Positions 11,498-22,800 of a DNA stretch of 64,000 bases are shown here, piece by piece. Below the pieces are notes generated by a model, which saw nothing but the letters and a program-made list of their open reading frames with translations, was not told the DNA's origin and searched no databases. A program made the position numbers and the translations under genes. The stretch is taken from assembly GCA_020740775.1 (NCBI GenBank), contig JAHEWK010000004.1, positions 1,922,001-1,986,000 on the forward strand, written 5' to 3'. Each line of letters opens with the position of its first letter. Position 1 is the stretch's first letter. The stretch is from Ilyonectria destructans (Eukaryota; Ascomycota; Sordariomycetes; Hypocreales; Nectriaceae).

Positions 11498-14266
11498 ATG
11501 CCTCCTTCTCTGAACACCCATCCCTCCTTCACCCGCCCTCGGACCAGCGATCGTGATGGCCGGCCCAGCACCCGCGACCAGGGCGCTGATCAGAACCTCC
11601 TGATTCCTAGCCGCACCTCTTCGCTGCACTCGCGTATTACACAGCCCATTCCCTCCACCCTCAACATCAAGCCCCAGGCTCGCACGCCCAAGACTCTCAC
11701 CCATGCATACATGGTGTGTGGTGTTGGCCGCGAGCCCTCTCAATGGGTCAAGGCTCCCCCTCCCGCTCAGGGAAAGATTGGCCACATGAAGGGTGCCGTG
11801 GGACAGTTCTGGCTCCCTGAGATTTTGGGAAGCAGCCCTCGGCTTGAGCAGGACAACGAGATTGCGCGTGCTCTTCACGCCGCCATGCGCGTATGTTACT
11901 ACTCTCACTATCCATTCTCTGATAAAGTCACTGACCTGAGCTTCATTTAGGCATGCTTCCCCCACGATGTCGAGATTTGCACTGGCCGAAGCCAGCCTCA
12001 TTGTGTCCACCACGCCTTCGTGCTTCAGCAAGATTCTTCCCACACCCTCTATGGCATCTGCCTCCGCGTCTGGTCCCGAGCCGATGAGAAGAGGGCCGAG
12101 ACTATTCGTGACCTGCGCAAGCGTACCGAGAGCGACTTTTACGACAACCCCGATGAGACCTACTGGATTCCCTACTGCTTGTCCTTCCTATCCCGGTACC
12201 CTCTCTACAATCTTCTTGGTGACTACCTCCGAGGCATGTGGATTCACTGGAACAAGGCTACCAACCTGTTCCACGCTGAGGAGGTCTCGCGTATCCTGAG
12301 CTTCCCAGCTCCTCGCCTTAACGACTTGGTTCGAATTGACATGAAGGACTATGCTCTTTGCTACCAGTTCCCTTCATCGCCTACCGGCTTCCAGAACTTC
12401 GCCATGTGGCCACTGTTCAACTGCTTGTCGATCCCCAACATTGTCGGCGTCATTGAGGCCGCCATCTCTCCCACTCGCCGAATCATCTTCGTCAGCCACT
12501 ACCCGGCTATGCTGACCATGGCCGCCGAGACCGTTCGATACTGCGTCCGAGTTTATGAGTGGAGCGGTCTCTACGTTCCCGTCGTCCACGCCCGTCATGC
12601 CAAGGAGCTAGTTCAGGAGCCTGGCCCATACATCCTCGGTATTACTGTCGAGTGCCGCTCTCTCTTTACCGCGCCCACCGATGCTCTTGTTGTCGATCTC
12701 GACCGCAACTTCGTCCTGACCTCCAGCCCTCCTACCGCCCTGACTCCCGGCCAGCGCAACAAGTTCGTCACCCGTCTCACCCAGGCTCTCAACGGCGATG
12801 TTACCCCGTCGGGTGTTCCCCCTCACCTTCGATCTGCCTACGGCGGTGGCAAGCTTGTCCCTGCTGGCCAGATCATCGTCATGCGTGGCGAGGTTGAGTC
12901 TACTCAGGACCCCGAGTGGTGGAACCAGGACCCCGTCATGGCTGTCATGGATCACGTTTGCGAGAAGCTCGGACGTAACACCGGCATCAAGGCTGTCTTT
13001 GGCGGATCCGTAAAGAAGCCTCTTATGACCAAAGTCTCGATGCGTCACCTCAATGAGATTGTCCGCGAGAGGAACCAGTACTCTCGGGATGCCCTCGAGG
13101 CTTGGCAGGACTTTATCAACCTCAAGGGTCGCATGGACACAGAGCTCAACAAGGTTACCAAGCGCAACAACTACCTTGTCGAGGAGCTGGAGAGCTGGAA
13201 GCAGCAGTTCCTCAAGTTCCAGGCCTTTGCTGAGCAGCTCACCAAGGAAACTCAGGACCTCAAGGTCAAGATCGAGAACCACAAGAGAGAGAACCGCCGC
13301 CTTGCGGGTCTCATCGACCAGCAGAAGGATGACAACGCTCGTCTTTCTGTCCGCCTCACTGGCACTGAGAAGCAGCGTGATGACGCCCTTGAGGCTCTCG
13401 TCCTGCAGCAGGAGATTGCCGAGGAGCTCGAGCGTGAGCGCAAGAGAAACAAGAAGGAGCTTTCTCAGCTCCAGCACACCAACGTCACCATTCTCCGACA
13501 GCGTGACGAGGCTCGTCGTGTTGTTCTGCATCTCCGCAGTCTCATTGGTGGCCAGAGCCACCACATGGAGCACCTCATCCACTCCCTCACTAAGCCTGAT
13601 GACTTGGTTCAGGAGATTGAGGAGGGCTACGAGGAGGGTGAGGGTGACGTCGAGATTGAGGAGGAGATCGCCCCCGAGAACGACAACCGCATGCTCAAGA
13701 CCTCCTCAGGCCGCAACAGCACCAACAAGCGATACTCGTCGTCGAGCTTCCGAGATGTTGCCGACCGTCACCTGAAGGACAAGACCGATGCTATTGCCCA
13801 CATTGTGCGCAACATTGCAGAGCAGTGCCAGGCTGCTGTTGAGGGCCTTCAGCTGGCACAAGATGCGGAGTCGAGGGGGAGTAGACGGAATTCTAGCCTC
13901 TCCACCGCCCAGAGCGATGACGGCCACTCCGTCGCAACGTCCGAAACTGGTGATGACAGTCTCCTCCAGCCTGCGTCCGGGAGGGCGTCCAGTATCCCTC
14001 CCACCCCGGATCTCATCCCCAACCGGAGCAGCACGGCGATGTCTTACGCCTCCACTGCCACTACGCCTGAGCGTTCCAGTCAGCAGTACAACCTCCGAGA
14101 CGAGATTCCTACAAAGATCGTCGAGGATGATGAAGAGGACTTCGAGGATGGTCGAAGTGACAACGGACGCATCACGCACGAGACCAGTGTCGTTTCCAAG
14201 CATGCCGAGTCCCTCATGCACCGACCGTCCGGCGCCAGGATCAGCGCCCTCGGAGGCACCCGCTAA
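11498..14266 (+). CDS. DENN (AEX-3) domain protein, probable Rab GEF
   Basis: Two exons, 11498-11890 and 11951-14266, joined in phase 0, encode 902 aa. The 60-nt intron has donor GTATGT and acceptor TTTAG. The start is the ATG in CCAACATGCC; no ATG precedes it nearby in frame. The N-terminus is disordered and rich in Arg, Ser and Thr (about 1-60). The DENN module follows: an upstream part with GQFWLPEILG and, across the splice, AMR-ACFPHD, then a core at about 300-360 containing FVSHYPAMLTMAAET and YVPVVHARHAKEL, and a downstream part at about 360-405. A long coiled coil spans about 494-670, followed by an acidic patch and a Ser/Pro-rich tail. Known for the family: DENN proteins are guanine-nucleotide exchange factors for Rab GTPases. 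The Rab partner cannot be read from the sequence. It is the first of three trafficking genes in this block. Confidence 0.88.
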
Positions 14267-15119
14267 GGTCGTGCTTGTACAAACCATGACGGGAGGACCC
14301 ATCCCAAAGACTTACGACGATGTCATAGACGGCATCCCCATCCCCTTCCGAAATCATGACTGTTGAAGCGGTCAATCTACGTCCTGGGCACGACGTCCTG
14401 CATCTCACTATTTTGTTTCACCTTTCTGTATCTTGTCTTCGGCGGTGGCTTGGATTAAAATCTGCGGACTATGGCGTTCACCTGTCTCCTTTTTGTCTTA
14501 TCATTACTATTTCTCAAAGTGTCATTGTGGGCAGGCTCGCTCATACTAGCCTCAAGCCAGGCACACTATTCCCCATCATGTTAGTATATTCTGTTGAGAA
14601 GATATGTGGTTCAATTCACGTCCCTCCTTTGCTCGGCTTGAAGAGCAGCGAGTCAAAAGAACTCTTGTTAAAACTAAGAAGTCCCTCTTGTGCTGTGCAA
14701 CGTGATTATCATGATTTACGACTTAGATTCTGTAGATTCTAAGTCAGATTTCTTAGGCGGTAAGTTTGGGTCTGATCAGAAAGCGTCACCAGAAAATTAT
14801 CACGTTCACTCTGTATCTATGTTGCTCTTGATTTAACTTTTAATTACTCGGAGGTGAATTCTTAGTCGTAATTTTCCACTCTATCATTTTATTCTTGTAT
14901 TTTGTCGAAAACAGTGATGCCATGTTAGCATCATAAACCACCGTGCGAACAGTATGGCTGTACTCCGTACTTGACCGATAAGATAAGCAGCACGCGCCCC
15001 GGCCCCAGAAAAAAGTTGAGAGCGCGCGGGTCGCAAGAAATGGCAGCGCAATTCCTCCAACTCCAATCCAACATCAAAATCGACATCATCATACGTTTTC
15101 TTGTCAATCTTTATCCAAC
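14267..15119. other. Intergenic region between the DENN gene and BCD1
   Basis: No gene is seen. The middle is relatively AT-rich. A 7-bp inverted repeat, ACTTAGA (14721-14727) and TCTAAGT (14738-14744), lies about 450 nt after the DENN stop codon. The final 100 nt should hold the BCD1 promoter and leader. Confidence 0.6.
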
Positions 15120-16460
15120 ATGGCCGACCCATTATTAACGTCACTTTGCGCCATCTGCCACATCTCGGCACCCAAGTACAAATGCCCCCGTTGCGACATC
15201 CGTACCTGCTCTCTTGCCTGCATCAAGAAGCACAAAGCCTGGTCCGAATGCACAGGCGAGCGCGACGCCACGGCCTACGTTCGTTTCTCGAAGCTTCGAA
15301 CACCCGCGGGCATCGACCACGACTATAACTTCCTCCACGGTATCGAGCTGTCTGTGGAGCGCGCCGAGAAGCTCCTCGTTGGAGAGCGCGCGCTGGTGCA
15401 GCAGGAGGAGCTGCGGCCATTGACTGTCCAGGAGATCAAGTGGAAGCCCGGGCACGATGGGCGCAAGCGCAAGGTCCTTGTGACGAGGGTACTGAAAGAG
15501 GCGAAGGGGAGGGTGTTCGAGAGGTTCCTGTCACAGCGGCTGAAGAAGCTGAACATCAGCATTGTGTGTGCGCCGATGGGAATGGCAAGGCAGAAGGAGA
15601 ACCATACTACGCTGAACCGACGAAGCGGGCGCATCAATTGGCAGGTGGAATGGATGAGTTTTGAGGCCAAGGATGAGACCAAAGACGGAGTCAAGGAGGA
15701 TGATATGGACGAAGATGACGAGGAAGAGGGACCGGGCAAGGTGCGATGTCTGTCCAAAGTCATGGACGACGTCCCGCTGTACCAGGCATATCATGCAGCG
15801 CTGGAGGAACAGCAGAGGGTCAAAGGCCAGCACCCGAAGCGGTTGACGCGAGGCGGACAAGACCATGCACAGGACCCATCAGACTCGGCATGGCCTGGGG
15901 CATCATACGCGTTACAGGACCCATTGACTGGCACCTGGGCCACCTGCCAGGGCGCAGACATCGAAATGTGGCCGTCAGAGAGAGACGAGGCTCAAAAACG
16001 TCGCTTCCAATTCTTCCTGGCCAAGGCGCGGACACGGTCGGACCTCCCGTTGAGCGTAACACCCCTCAAATCAGAGGACTGCTTCCGCGATATTCTCACC
16101 AACACCCGAGTCCTCGAATTCCCGACCGTCTACGTGCTGAACGAAAACGAGACGCTGCCTTCAGGCTTTGTGCTAGGGCCCAAGGACACTGTCTCTTCGC
16201 AGGAACCTAACAAGAGGAAGAACCCACCTGGCAAGAAGAACAGCGGCAAGTCGGCCAAGAGGAGGAAGAACGGCGGAAAGAATCTCGAAGAGGGCGAAGT
16301 TAACAGCGACGAGGAGGGAGGACAGTCGGGCGAGGAGGACTACGGCGGCTCTAAGGGTGTTGCGCTGGAGGCAGGAGATGTGATTGCGGAACAAAGCCTG
16401 GGCGAAGATGATGACGACGATGACGACACTACGAGCAGCTCGGGGAGCGATAGCGAGTGA
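15120..16460 (+). CDS. BCD1: Box C/D snoRNP assembly factor, HIT zinc finger protein
   Basis: A single exon encodes 446 aa, starting at ATG in the context CCAACATGG. Residues 10-44 form a HIT zinc finger: Cys10, Cys13, Cys22, Cys25, Cys30, Cys34, His38 and Cys44 supply the metal-binding pattern. A conserved segment follows with YNFLHGIE (about 67-75), RVLKEAKGRVFERFLSQRLKKLNI (in part) and MGMARQKENHT, where the family forms its C-terminal folded domain. The C-terminal third is disordered: a Lys/Arg-rich stretch with KKNSGKSAKRRKN (likely nuclear localisation signal) and then an acidic, Ser-rich tail ending in DDDDDDD and SGSDSE. Known for the family: Bcd1 (ZNHIT6 in man) is an essential nuclear factor that stabilises Nop58/15.5K intermediates during box C/D snoRNP assembly. 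This supports rRNA 2'-O-methylation. Assignment rests on the finger plus the flanking motif. Confidence 0.88.
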   Translation: MADPLLTSLCAICHISAPKYKCPRCDIRTCSLACIKKHKAWSECTGERDATAYVRFSKLRTPAGIDHDYNFLHGIELSVERAEKLLVGERALVQQEELRPLTVQEIKWKPGHDGRKRKVLVTRVLKEAKGRVFERFLSQRLKKLNISIVCAPMGMARQKENHTTLNRRSGRINWQVEWMSFEAKDETKDGVKEDDMDEDDEEEGPGKVRCLSKVMDDVPLYQAYHAALEEQQRVKGQHPKRLTRGGQDHAQDPSDSAWPGASYALQDPLTGTWATCQGADIEMWPSERDEAQKRRFQFFLAKARTRSDLPLSVTPLKSEDCFRDILTNTRVLEFPTVYVLNENETLPSGFVLGPKDTVSSQEPNKRKNPPGKKNSGKSAKRRKNGGKNLEEGEVNSDEEGGQSGEEDYGGSKGVALEAGDVIAEQSLGEDDDDDDDTTSSSGSDSE

Positions 16461-17040
16461 GTTGAATCAAGGGATGCGAGAGATACGGAACCAGCAGCCA
16501 CGAGTATTGGCTTGGTGAAGAAAAAGGAGCTGGCTGTATGATGAAGCGAACAGACTGTATAGAATGTACTATGATACCCATAGAGTCAGGCATAGAATTG
16601 AAAGAAGAAGGTCTCAATGATCAAATATGTTTATGTTGGGTTTGTTCTTTATTTGTTATTCCTACTATGGTGACAATGTCTTATGAGTGACCCTTTTCTC
16701 GTTGCTGAAGATGGCTGTTGTATGCTGGGCGTGTTAGATCCGGTGGCTGTGCTAAGCTGTGCTGGTGGGGAAGGTTGGGCTGGAGCTGCATCAGCCACAA
16801 ACCTGGGGACGACCTCCCTGATACTCCAAGTGTCCCTGCATCCTCATCCCACCACGACACGTTCCATTCCCCAACAAGAGTCGCTACACTTGACGACGCT
16901 TCCTCTCCTACGACGATCCGAATCTACCTACTGGGAGACGCATCATATCCGAGGCACCGCCACACCATGGTCTGATTGGCGCTCCCTTTCCCCCGTCGCA
17001 TGGTTCACGATTCCCCGCCGCCGACGCCGCCGCCGCTACG
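16461..17040. other. Intergenic region between BCD1 and SEC6
   Basis: About 580 nt with no supportable gene. The last 150 nt are C-rich and should carry the SEC6 promoter and leader, ending in a short GCC-repeat just before the start codon. Confidence 0.6.
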
Positions 17041-19299
17041 ATGGACGACACACCCGTGCCTAAGCTCGCGGAGCTGCTGCGGCACCCCGAAGACCTCGAC
17101 AAGATCCCCGCGCTGAAGCTGGAATTCTCGCGCAAGAAGGGTGCCGTCGACAGCCAGCTGCGTAGCGGCCTGCGCGAGCAGCTGGAGACGACCCAGTCGG
17201 GCATGACGGGGCTGAGTGATGGCCAGAAGACGGTCCAGGCGATCAAGGACGAGATGATGAAGATCGACAAGCTGTGCTCCGAGTCCCAGAACATGATCAA
17301 GGACTTTGCCAGCATCAACCTCGTCTCGCAGGCCCACCGCAACTTCGGCGCCGTCGAGACGATGCGCCGTAACCTCGAGACCTTTGACGAGCGCGTGTCC
17401 GTCGTCGAGAACATGCTGAGGCAGGACGACGAGGACAACGAGAACATGCCGAACCTGCTGCCCTGCCATTACGAGCTCACGCAGCTGCGGAACATCCGAG
17501 ACGACGCCATGGAGCAGATTCAGCGAGCCGATGACGACAGCCTAGAGTCGACGCTCGAGGACTATTTCTCACGCCTCGACGAGACCATCGACTGGTTCGA
17601 CGAGCACGTGGGCATCGTGGCACTGAACCTCATCAACCTCGTTGTCAATGACAACAACGGCCTGGTGGTGCGGTTCGCCGTGGTGATGGAGGCCGAGGAG
17701 AAGAGCGATCTCAGGGTGTTGGCTCTGCAGGATGCGCTCAAGGACCACAAGGAGATGGCAACACGATTCCAGAGCATCACAGACGGCGCCAAGAAGGTCC
17801 GCGGCTACAAGGAGAAGTTCCTCCAAGCCATCAAGCTCAGCGCCGAGCAGCAGTTTGAGCAGGCGCGCGAAGAATTCCTCGACGACCCCAGCAAGCTTGA
17901 GAAGATTATGAAGTGGTACTTTAACGACCTCAACGCCGTCAAGATTGGCATGACGCCCCTGATGCCTAAGAAGTGGCACATTGGCAAGACATACGCCGAC
18001 GTGTACCACCAGCTCATGCACGACTTCCTCATTGACATGGTGGACGGCTCCGAGGCGTCGTCGGCACACACGCTCGAGATCGTCGGCTTCCCCGACAAAT
18101 ACTACCGCAAGATGGGCAAGATGGGCTTCCGTCAGGAGGAGTTGGCACCGCACGTTGTCGACAACCGCGAGGCGGAGCTGGTGCGCGACTTCCGCGAGCT
18201 CATCATCAAGTTCCTCGACGAGTGGATCGACCGCATCTTCGCCCAGGAGACGAAGGACTTTACCGACCGCAACATCGAGGGCTCCAACCTGGACCAGGAC
18301 GAGTACGGCTACTTCCGCACCAGGAACCTGGTGGCCCTCTGGCGCATGCTGCGCGAGCAGGTCGATGCGGCGGCCAACTCGCAGCGCGCCGACGTGGTCG
18401 AGGGCGTCATCGACGCCATGTTCACGCGCCTGCGTAGCCGCCAACAGGCGTGGCAGCGCATGCTCGAGGATGAGGCGGAGCGCTACGAGACGAACAAGGT
18501 GACGGAGCTCGACGGCTTTCAGGCGCTGCAGGACTGGCTCGTCGCCACGGCCAACGACCAGATCGCCTGTATCGACGACAACGAGGACGAGGGCCGCCTC
18601 GCATATCTCTCCAGCTTCCGCCGTATGTACGAGGCCAGCGTCACGCCCGCCTACATCGACCGCGCCGACAACGAGGTGAACGCCCTGCGCGATGGCTATG
18701 TCGACTTTAGCACCTGGTGCATCAACCGCTTCGCCCAGCTCATCTTCACCGTCGACTTCGGCACCGTCATGCCCGACTTCTTTACCCCCAAGTGGTACAC
18801 CAGCACCGCCATGAAGCAGATGGTCGTCACCTTTGAGGAGTACGTCAACGACTACCGCCACGTGCTGCACCACTCGCTCGTCGACATCTTCATCGAAATC
18901 TTTGCCGACGAGCTGCTCGTGCGTTACCTCTCCGCCGTCCGCAACAAGGGCGTCAAATTCCGTCGCACCGACCCCTTCCAGGACAAGCTATTCAACGACA
19001 TCGCTACCGCCTTCGAGCTCTTCGGCAGCCTGCCCTCGCCCGAGATCGGCGCCTCCATCAAGGAGACCTGGCGTGTCACCGAGAACTTCCTACACCTGCT
19101 CACCGCCGATCGCGACGCCGTCGCCGACACCTTCGCCTCCTTCAAGCTGACTTACTGGGACCTGCAGATCAGCTGGGTCGAGGCCGTCCTCCGGTCGCGA
19201 GACGACTTTGAGCGCAGCATGCTGAATGCCGTCAAGGCAAGGGCCGCCCAGATGGATGTGGTCCGCGGACCAGAGACCATCATGGGACGAGTCAAGTAG
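17041..19299 (+). CDS. SEC6: Exocyst complex subunit Sec6
   Basis: An uninterrupted frame of 752 aa, close to the usual length of fungal Sec6. The N-terminal part (about 1-130) is helical with heptad character. The segment with NLLPCHYELTQLRNIRDDAM (about 139-160) is a family hallmark. Later landmarks include MKWYFNDLNAVK, the DEYGYFRTRNLV region, DWLVATANDQIACIDDNE and the C-terminal PDFFTPKWYTSTAMKQMV and SWVEAVLRSRDDFERSML. The tail ends in RVK. Known for the family: Sec6 is a core exocyst subunit that tethers secretory vesicles to the plasma membrane and contacts SNARE machinery. In hyphae it acts at the growing tip. The gene is convergent with EDE1 downstream (530 nt between stop codons). 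Codon use is strongly biased to C-ending codons, suggesting good expression. Confidence is high. Confidence 0.95.
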   Translation: MDDTPVPKLAELLRHPEDLDKIPALKLEFSRKKGAVDSQLRSGLREQLETTQSGMTGLSDGQKTVQAIKDEMMKIDKLCSESQNMIKDFASINLVSQAHRNFGAVETMRRNLETFDERVSVVENMLRQDDEDNENMPNLLPCHYELTQLRNIRDDAMEQIQRADDDSLESTLEDYFSRLDETIDWFDEHVGIVALNLINLVVNDNNGLVVRFAVVMEAEEKSDLRVLALQDALKDHKEMATRFQSITDGAKKVRGYKEKFLQAIKLSAEQQFEQAREEFLDDPSKLEKIMKWYFNDLNAVKIGMTPLMPKKWHIGKTYADVYHQLMHDFLIDMVDGSEASSAHTLEIVGFPDKYYRKMGKMGFRQEELAPHVVDNREAELVRDFRELIIKFLDEWIDRIFAQETKDFTDRNIEGSNLDQDEYGYFRTRNLVALWRMLREQVDAAANSQRADVVEGVIDAMFTRLRSRQQAWQRMLEDEAERYETNKVTELDGFQALQDWLVATANDQIACIDDNEDEGRLAYLSSFRRMYEASVTPAYIDRADNEVNALRDGYVDFSTWCINRFAQLIFTVDFGTVMPDFFTPKWYTSTAMKQMVVTFEEYVNDYRHVLHHSLVDIFIEIFADELLVRYLSAVRNKGVKFRRTDPFQDKLFNDIATAFELFGSLPSPEIGASIKETWRVTENFLHLLTADRDAVADTFASFKLTYWDLQISWVEAVLRSRDDFERSMLNAVKARAAQMDVVRGPETIMGRVK

Positions 19300-19829
19300 A
19301 CAATGATTTAAAAGAGGGAGAGAGGACGGATGACCAGAGGAGACGAGAGAGACAGAGGCATGACAGGTATAACGGAGAAATGGTGACATGTATAATACGC
19401 CAATGCGCCTCTTTAGCGACTAGAAAGAAGTCTTGAAATTTATCCAAAAACATTGAAACATTCTACTATGTCGTCTTAATCCCCTTCTAATCTCACGGGC
19501 GCCGTTTCTGGTCCCAGAGAGGGTGCTCGACTATAATTACCAACATTTCTCTCACCAGCACCTTTCAAGTGCAAGAATCGGATTACATACAACATGCAGA
19601 GTGAAAGAGTTCCTCCCACAATAAAACAACAAGGACACAGGGGGCCATGGCATAGAGGGGCTTTAATAGTGAAACAAAAAGAAAGGGTGGTTTCGCTGCC
19701 CCAAGACTATCGAACAAGGTGGCCTTCATCGAGATGCAGACAAGACAGGGTAAGGAAAATGGATGAGATATGTAATAGTGGTCCTGCCTTTTCCTCCAAG
19801 GCGACGGGGCTTCCAAAGGCAATGGTTCA
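19300..19829. other. Convergent intergenic region SEC6/EDE1
   Basis: Both neighbouring genes end here, so the 530 nt should hold their two 3' UTRs and polyadenylation sites. No gene is seen. Confidence 0.65.
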
Positions 19830-22800
19830 TTAAGATTGACTAGCCAAGTAGTTTGCAGCCTGCACAGGGAAACAACAGTTAGCTTCGGTCGGAATAGCGG
19901 GAACCAAAACGGTCGAGGGGCCACAAACCTTGTTAACATCATAGTCGTACTTCTCCAGCGCGTCCAAAGCACTTTCTCGCTCATAGCCCATGCTGGTGAG
20001 TCGCTTCAGGATGGGATCATCCTTCTGGAACTCGTCCTCCTTTGGCTGCGCAGGAGTGGTCGCCTGGTTGTCGGTGGGCGCAGCAGCGGCGGCCGGGGCG
20101 CCTCCGGAGTCAAATCCCGAGAAGATGGCATCCCAGTCGTGTGCCTCGGCGGCCTTAGGCTGGGGGCCGGTTGCAGGGGCCGCCGGGGCAGCGCCGGTTG
20201 AGCTTGCCGAGACAAAGTCGAAGCTGCTCTCATTGCCAAATGCTGTCGACTCGCTCTTAGCCTGGCTGGCAGGGGGGCTGCTATCAAAGACGGGGTTAAA
20301 GTCTTCCAGGCCAGATCGAGAAATGTTGGCAAATTCTTCATCTCCAGAGCCCTCCTTGGCATCCTCAAGGCCCTCGAAATCCGAATCGAAGTTATCAAAG
20401 GCACCCTTGGATTGAGGAGGGTTTGAGGGAACTGTCTGCTTAGGGGCAACTGCGGGTTCGACCGATCCAAAGATGTCATCAACGGCCGTCCTCTGAGTGT
20501 CAGTCACCGTTGCTGGCGATGCCGGTTGCTCGGTGCTGGCTGACGTTAGTCGTTGTTTCGGTGAGTCAGGAGTAAATGTTTACATACCTCTCCTTGGGAT
20601 CAGATGGGAAGGTTGACTCCTTGGTTGGCGCGAAAGGAATCGGCTTCGATTCTTCGGCGCCCAATCTAGCTCCACCTTCAGATGTATCCGTCTCGCCGCT
20701 TAGCTTGGTAGGGGGCGACACAGGGGCAAAATCGTCTTCGAATCCTCCTTGGTCACTGGCTGAGTCGGAGTCGGAGTCTTCACGTTCAAGCTCTGAAATA
20801 GGAGGGAACTCGGAATCGAAAGCGGAAGTGGCCTTTGTGGTATCGGGGGCTGGTTTGGTCTGGGTCTTGGCTGTAGTGAAGGCGGCAAAGGCATTCTCGA
20901 AATCCGCCTTGGCCTTGGCCTCGTCCACAGTTCCGAAAGGATCAGCAGACTCGTCAGCAGTAGTAGCCACTACTGCGGGGTTTGGTGCACTGCTGCCGTG
21001 AGCCTCGCGCGAAGCATCAGCTGGGGCGACATTTCCAGTCTTGGTCTCAGGCTTCTCTGCATCGTCACCAGATTGAACACTCAAGGGGCTGTTCATAGAA
21101 GCAGCGAGATCGGCAGGAATGGGGGTTGATGAGCCATGAAGCGGGTCATCAACACGAGATGCAGGAGGTGACACCTGACGGGAGGACGACAGCGACTCCG
21201 TGTTGTCCCCGAAAGGCAGGAAACTGGAGCTGATCTGTCTCGACTCCGGGGGCGCGGGAGGCTCAATAGAGACGGTTGGCTGACGGCTAATAATAGGGGA
21301 CGAGGTAGGAGGAGTCGAGTACGAGCCGACGCTGGCAGAGGAGGCGCCGGTGTTCTGCGGCTTGAACAAGGCAGGGGGTGGGGGAGTGCCAGAGGTGCTG
21401 CCTGAGAACGAAGGGCCAAAGACGTCGTCGAACGACTTGTCGGAAATGTTCTTGACCGGAGGAGATGCGAATGCTCCCATGATGTCGGTGCTGGCTGTGC
21501 GCCGGAAGAAAGGGTTGTTTCCACTAGCAGTCGAGGCCGCAGGGCTTGCGACCTGGGCTGACGTGGAAGCCGGGGAGCTGGTGTTGACCTGACGAGACAG
21601 GTCCTCGTTGCTTTTGGCGAGTTCCTCGGACTCTGTCTTCAATTTGTCGCGCTCGCCCTCAGTTGTAGACAGCTGCTTCTTGTTGATAGCGACAAGTCCC
21701 TTCTGCTGCCGGGCTTCCAGTTTCAACTTCTCGATCTGAGGCTTGAGCTGGGCGATCTCTCCATTGACAATCCGGATGCGCTCCTTCAGATTCGAGTTCT
21801 CCTGCTGGTCTTCCTGCAGGGATGCCAGAACCTGCTGGTGCTGGGTCTGGGTGTCCCGATAGGTACCATCAAGAGCCATGCATTCGGATTGCAACTTCTG
21901 GGTCTCAGCACGGGCAGTCTTAAGCTGCTCTTCGAGAGCGCGAGTGTCTTGTGCCTCCTTTTCGTACAGGGTCCGAAGCTGGGCAAGTCGCTGCTCAAAG
22001 TTCTGCTTCTGGGACGTGGCCTGTGTCAGTTCGTTCTGGGTAGTAGTCCGCTTAGCTTGGACATCCTGCATCTGCGTTGATAGCGAGCTAATCTGGTTTG
22101 AGAGATTGGCAAGCTCCGTAGTCTCCCCAGACAAGTTTCTGCTAGCCTCAGGGTCATTGTCTGCGAGGAGATCCTCAGATGCAGATGTCGGTTGCGGCTG
22201 CCTTGTGCCTGAGCCACCCGAACCTCCTGTGGGCGTCGTGGTCAAGCCTCGGCCAAACGAGGATGAGGGGATAAAGGGCTTGAATGACGAGCCACCAGCA
22301 GATGCTGCCCGAACGGGAGAGGATGGGGTGAGCACGTTGGAGCCAGCGCCGAATGGATCATTGGCGTTGGATCCTCCAGTCGACATGGGGGCTAGGGCCG
22401 GAGCTGAGGGCGCCGGGCTCGGTGTGGAAGATTCCAGGCCAAACAAGTCGTCAAGAGCAGACTTGGGCTGTGGAGGGGGCGGTTGTGCCACGAGCGGCGG
22501 AGCGTCGAAGGCCGAGGTTGCGGTGGGTGGGCGAGCCTGGTTTCGGAGGCTGGGGGGGATCAAGTTGAGTGGAAGGGTGCTTGGCAAGGGCACTGAGCGA
22601 CCTCCCCTTTGTTGTCGAATCAAGTACATTGCAATGGCGAACTGGTCACGAGTAAGGTGTCCCTGAGAGTTGGTGTCTGAGAGATCCCAGATCTGGGCCA
22701 GTGTGTCTTCGGGTAGGCTTGACTGGCTGAGAAAAGGAACCGCTTCCTCGCCGGTAATAAAGCCCTTGTTCGTCTTGTCCAGGTCGGCATAGATCTGGTC

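Noticed and set aside
12608..13582. 324-codon open frame antisense to the DENN gene coiled coil
   Set aside because: Leu/Val-rich mirror of a coiled-coil coding region; not a real protein.
17569..18873. 434-codon open frame antisense to SEC6
   Set aside because: It is the mirror of a strongly C/G-ending coding sequence, has a low-complexity Val/Leu/Asp/His-rich translation and overlaps a confident gene.
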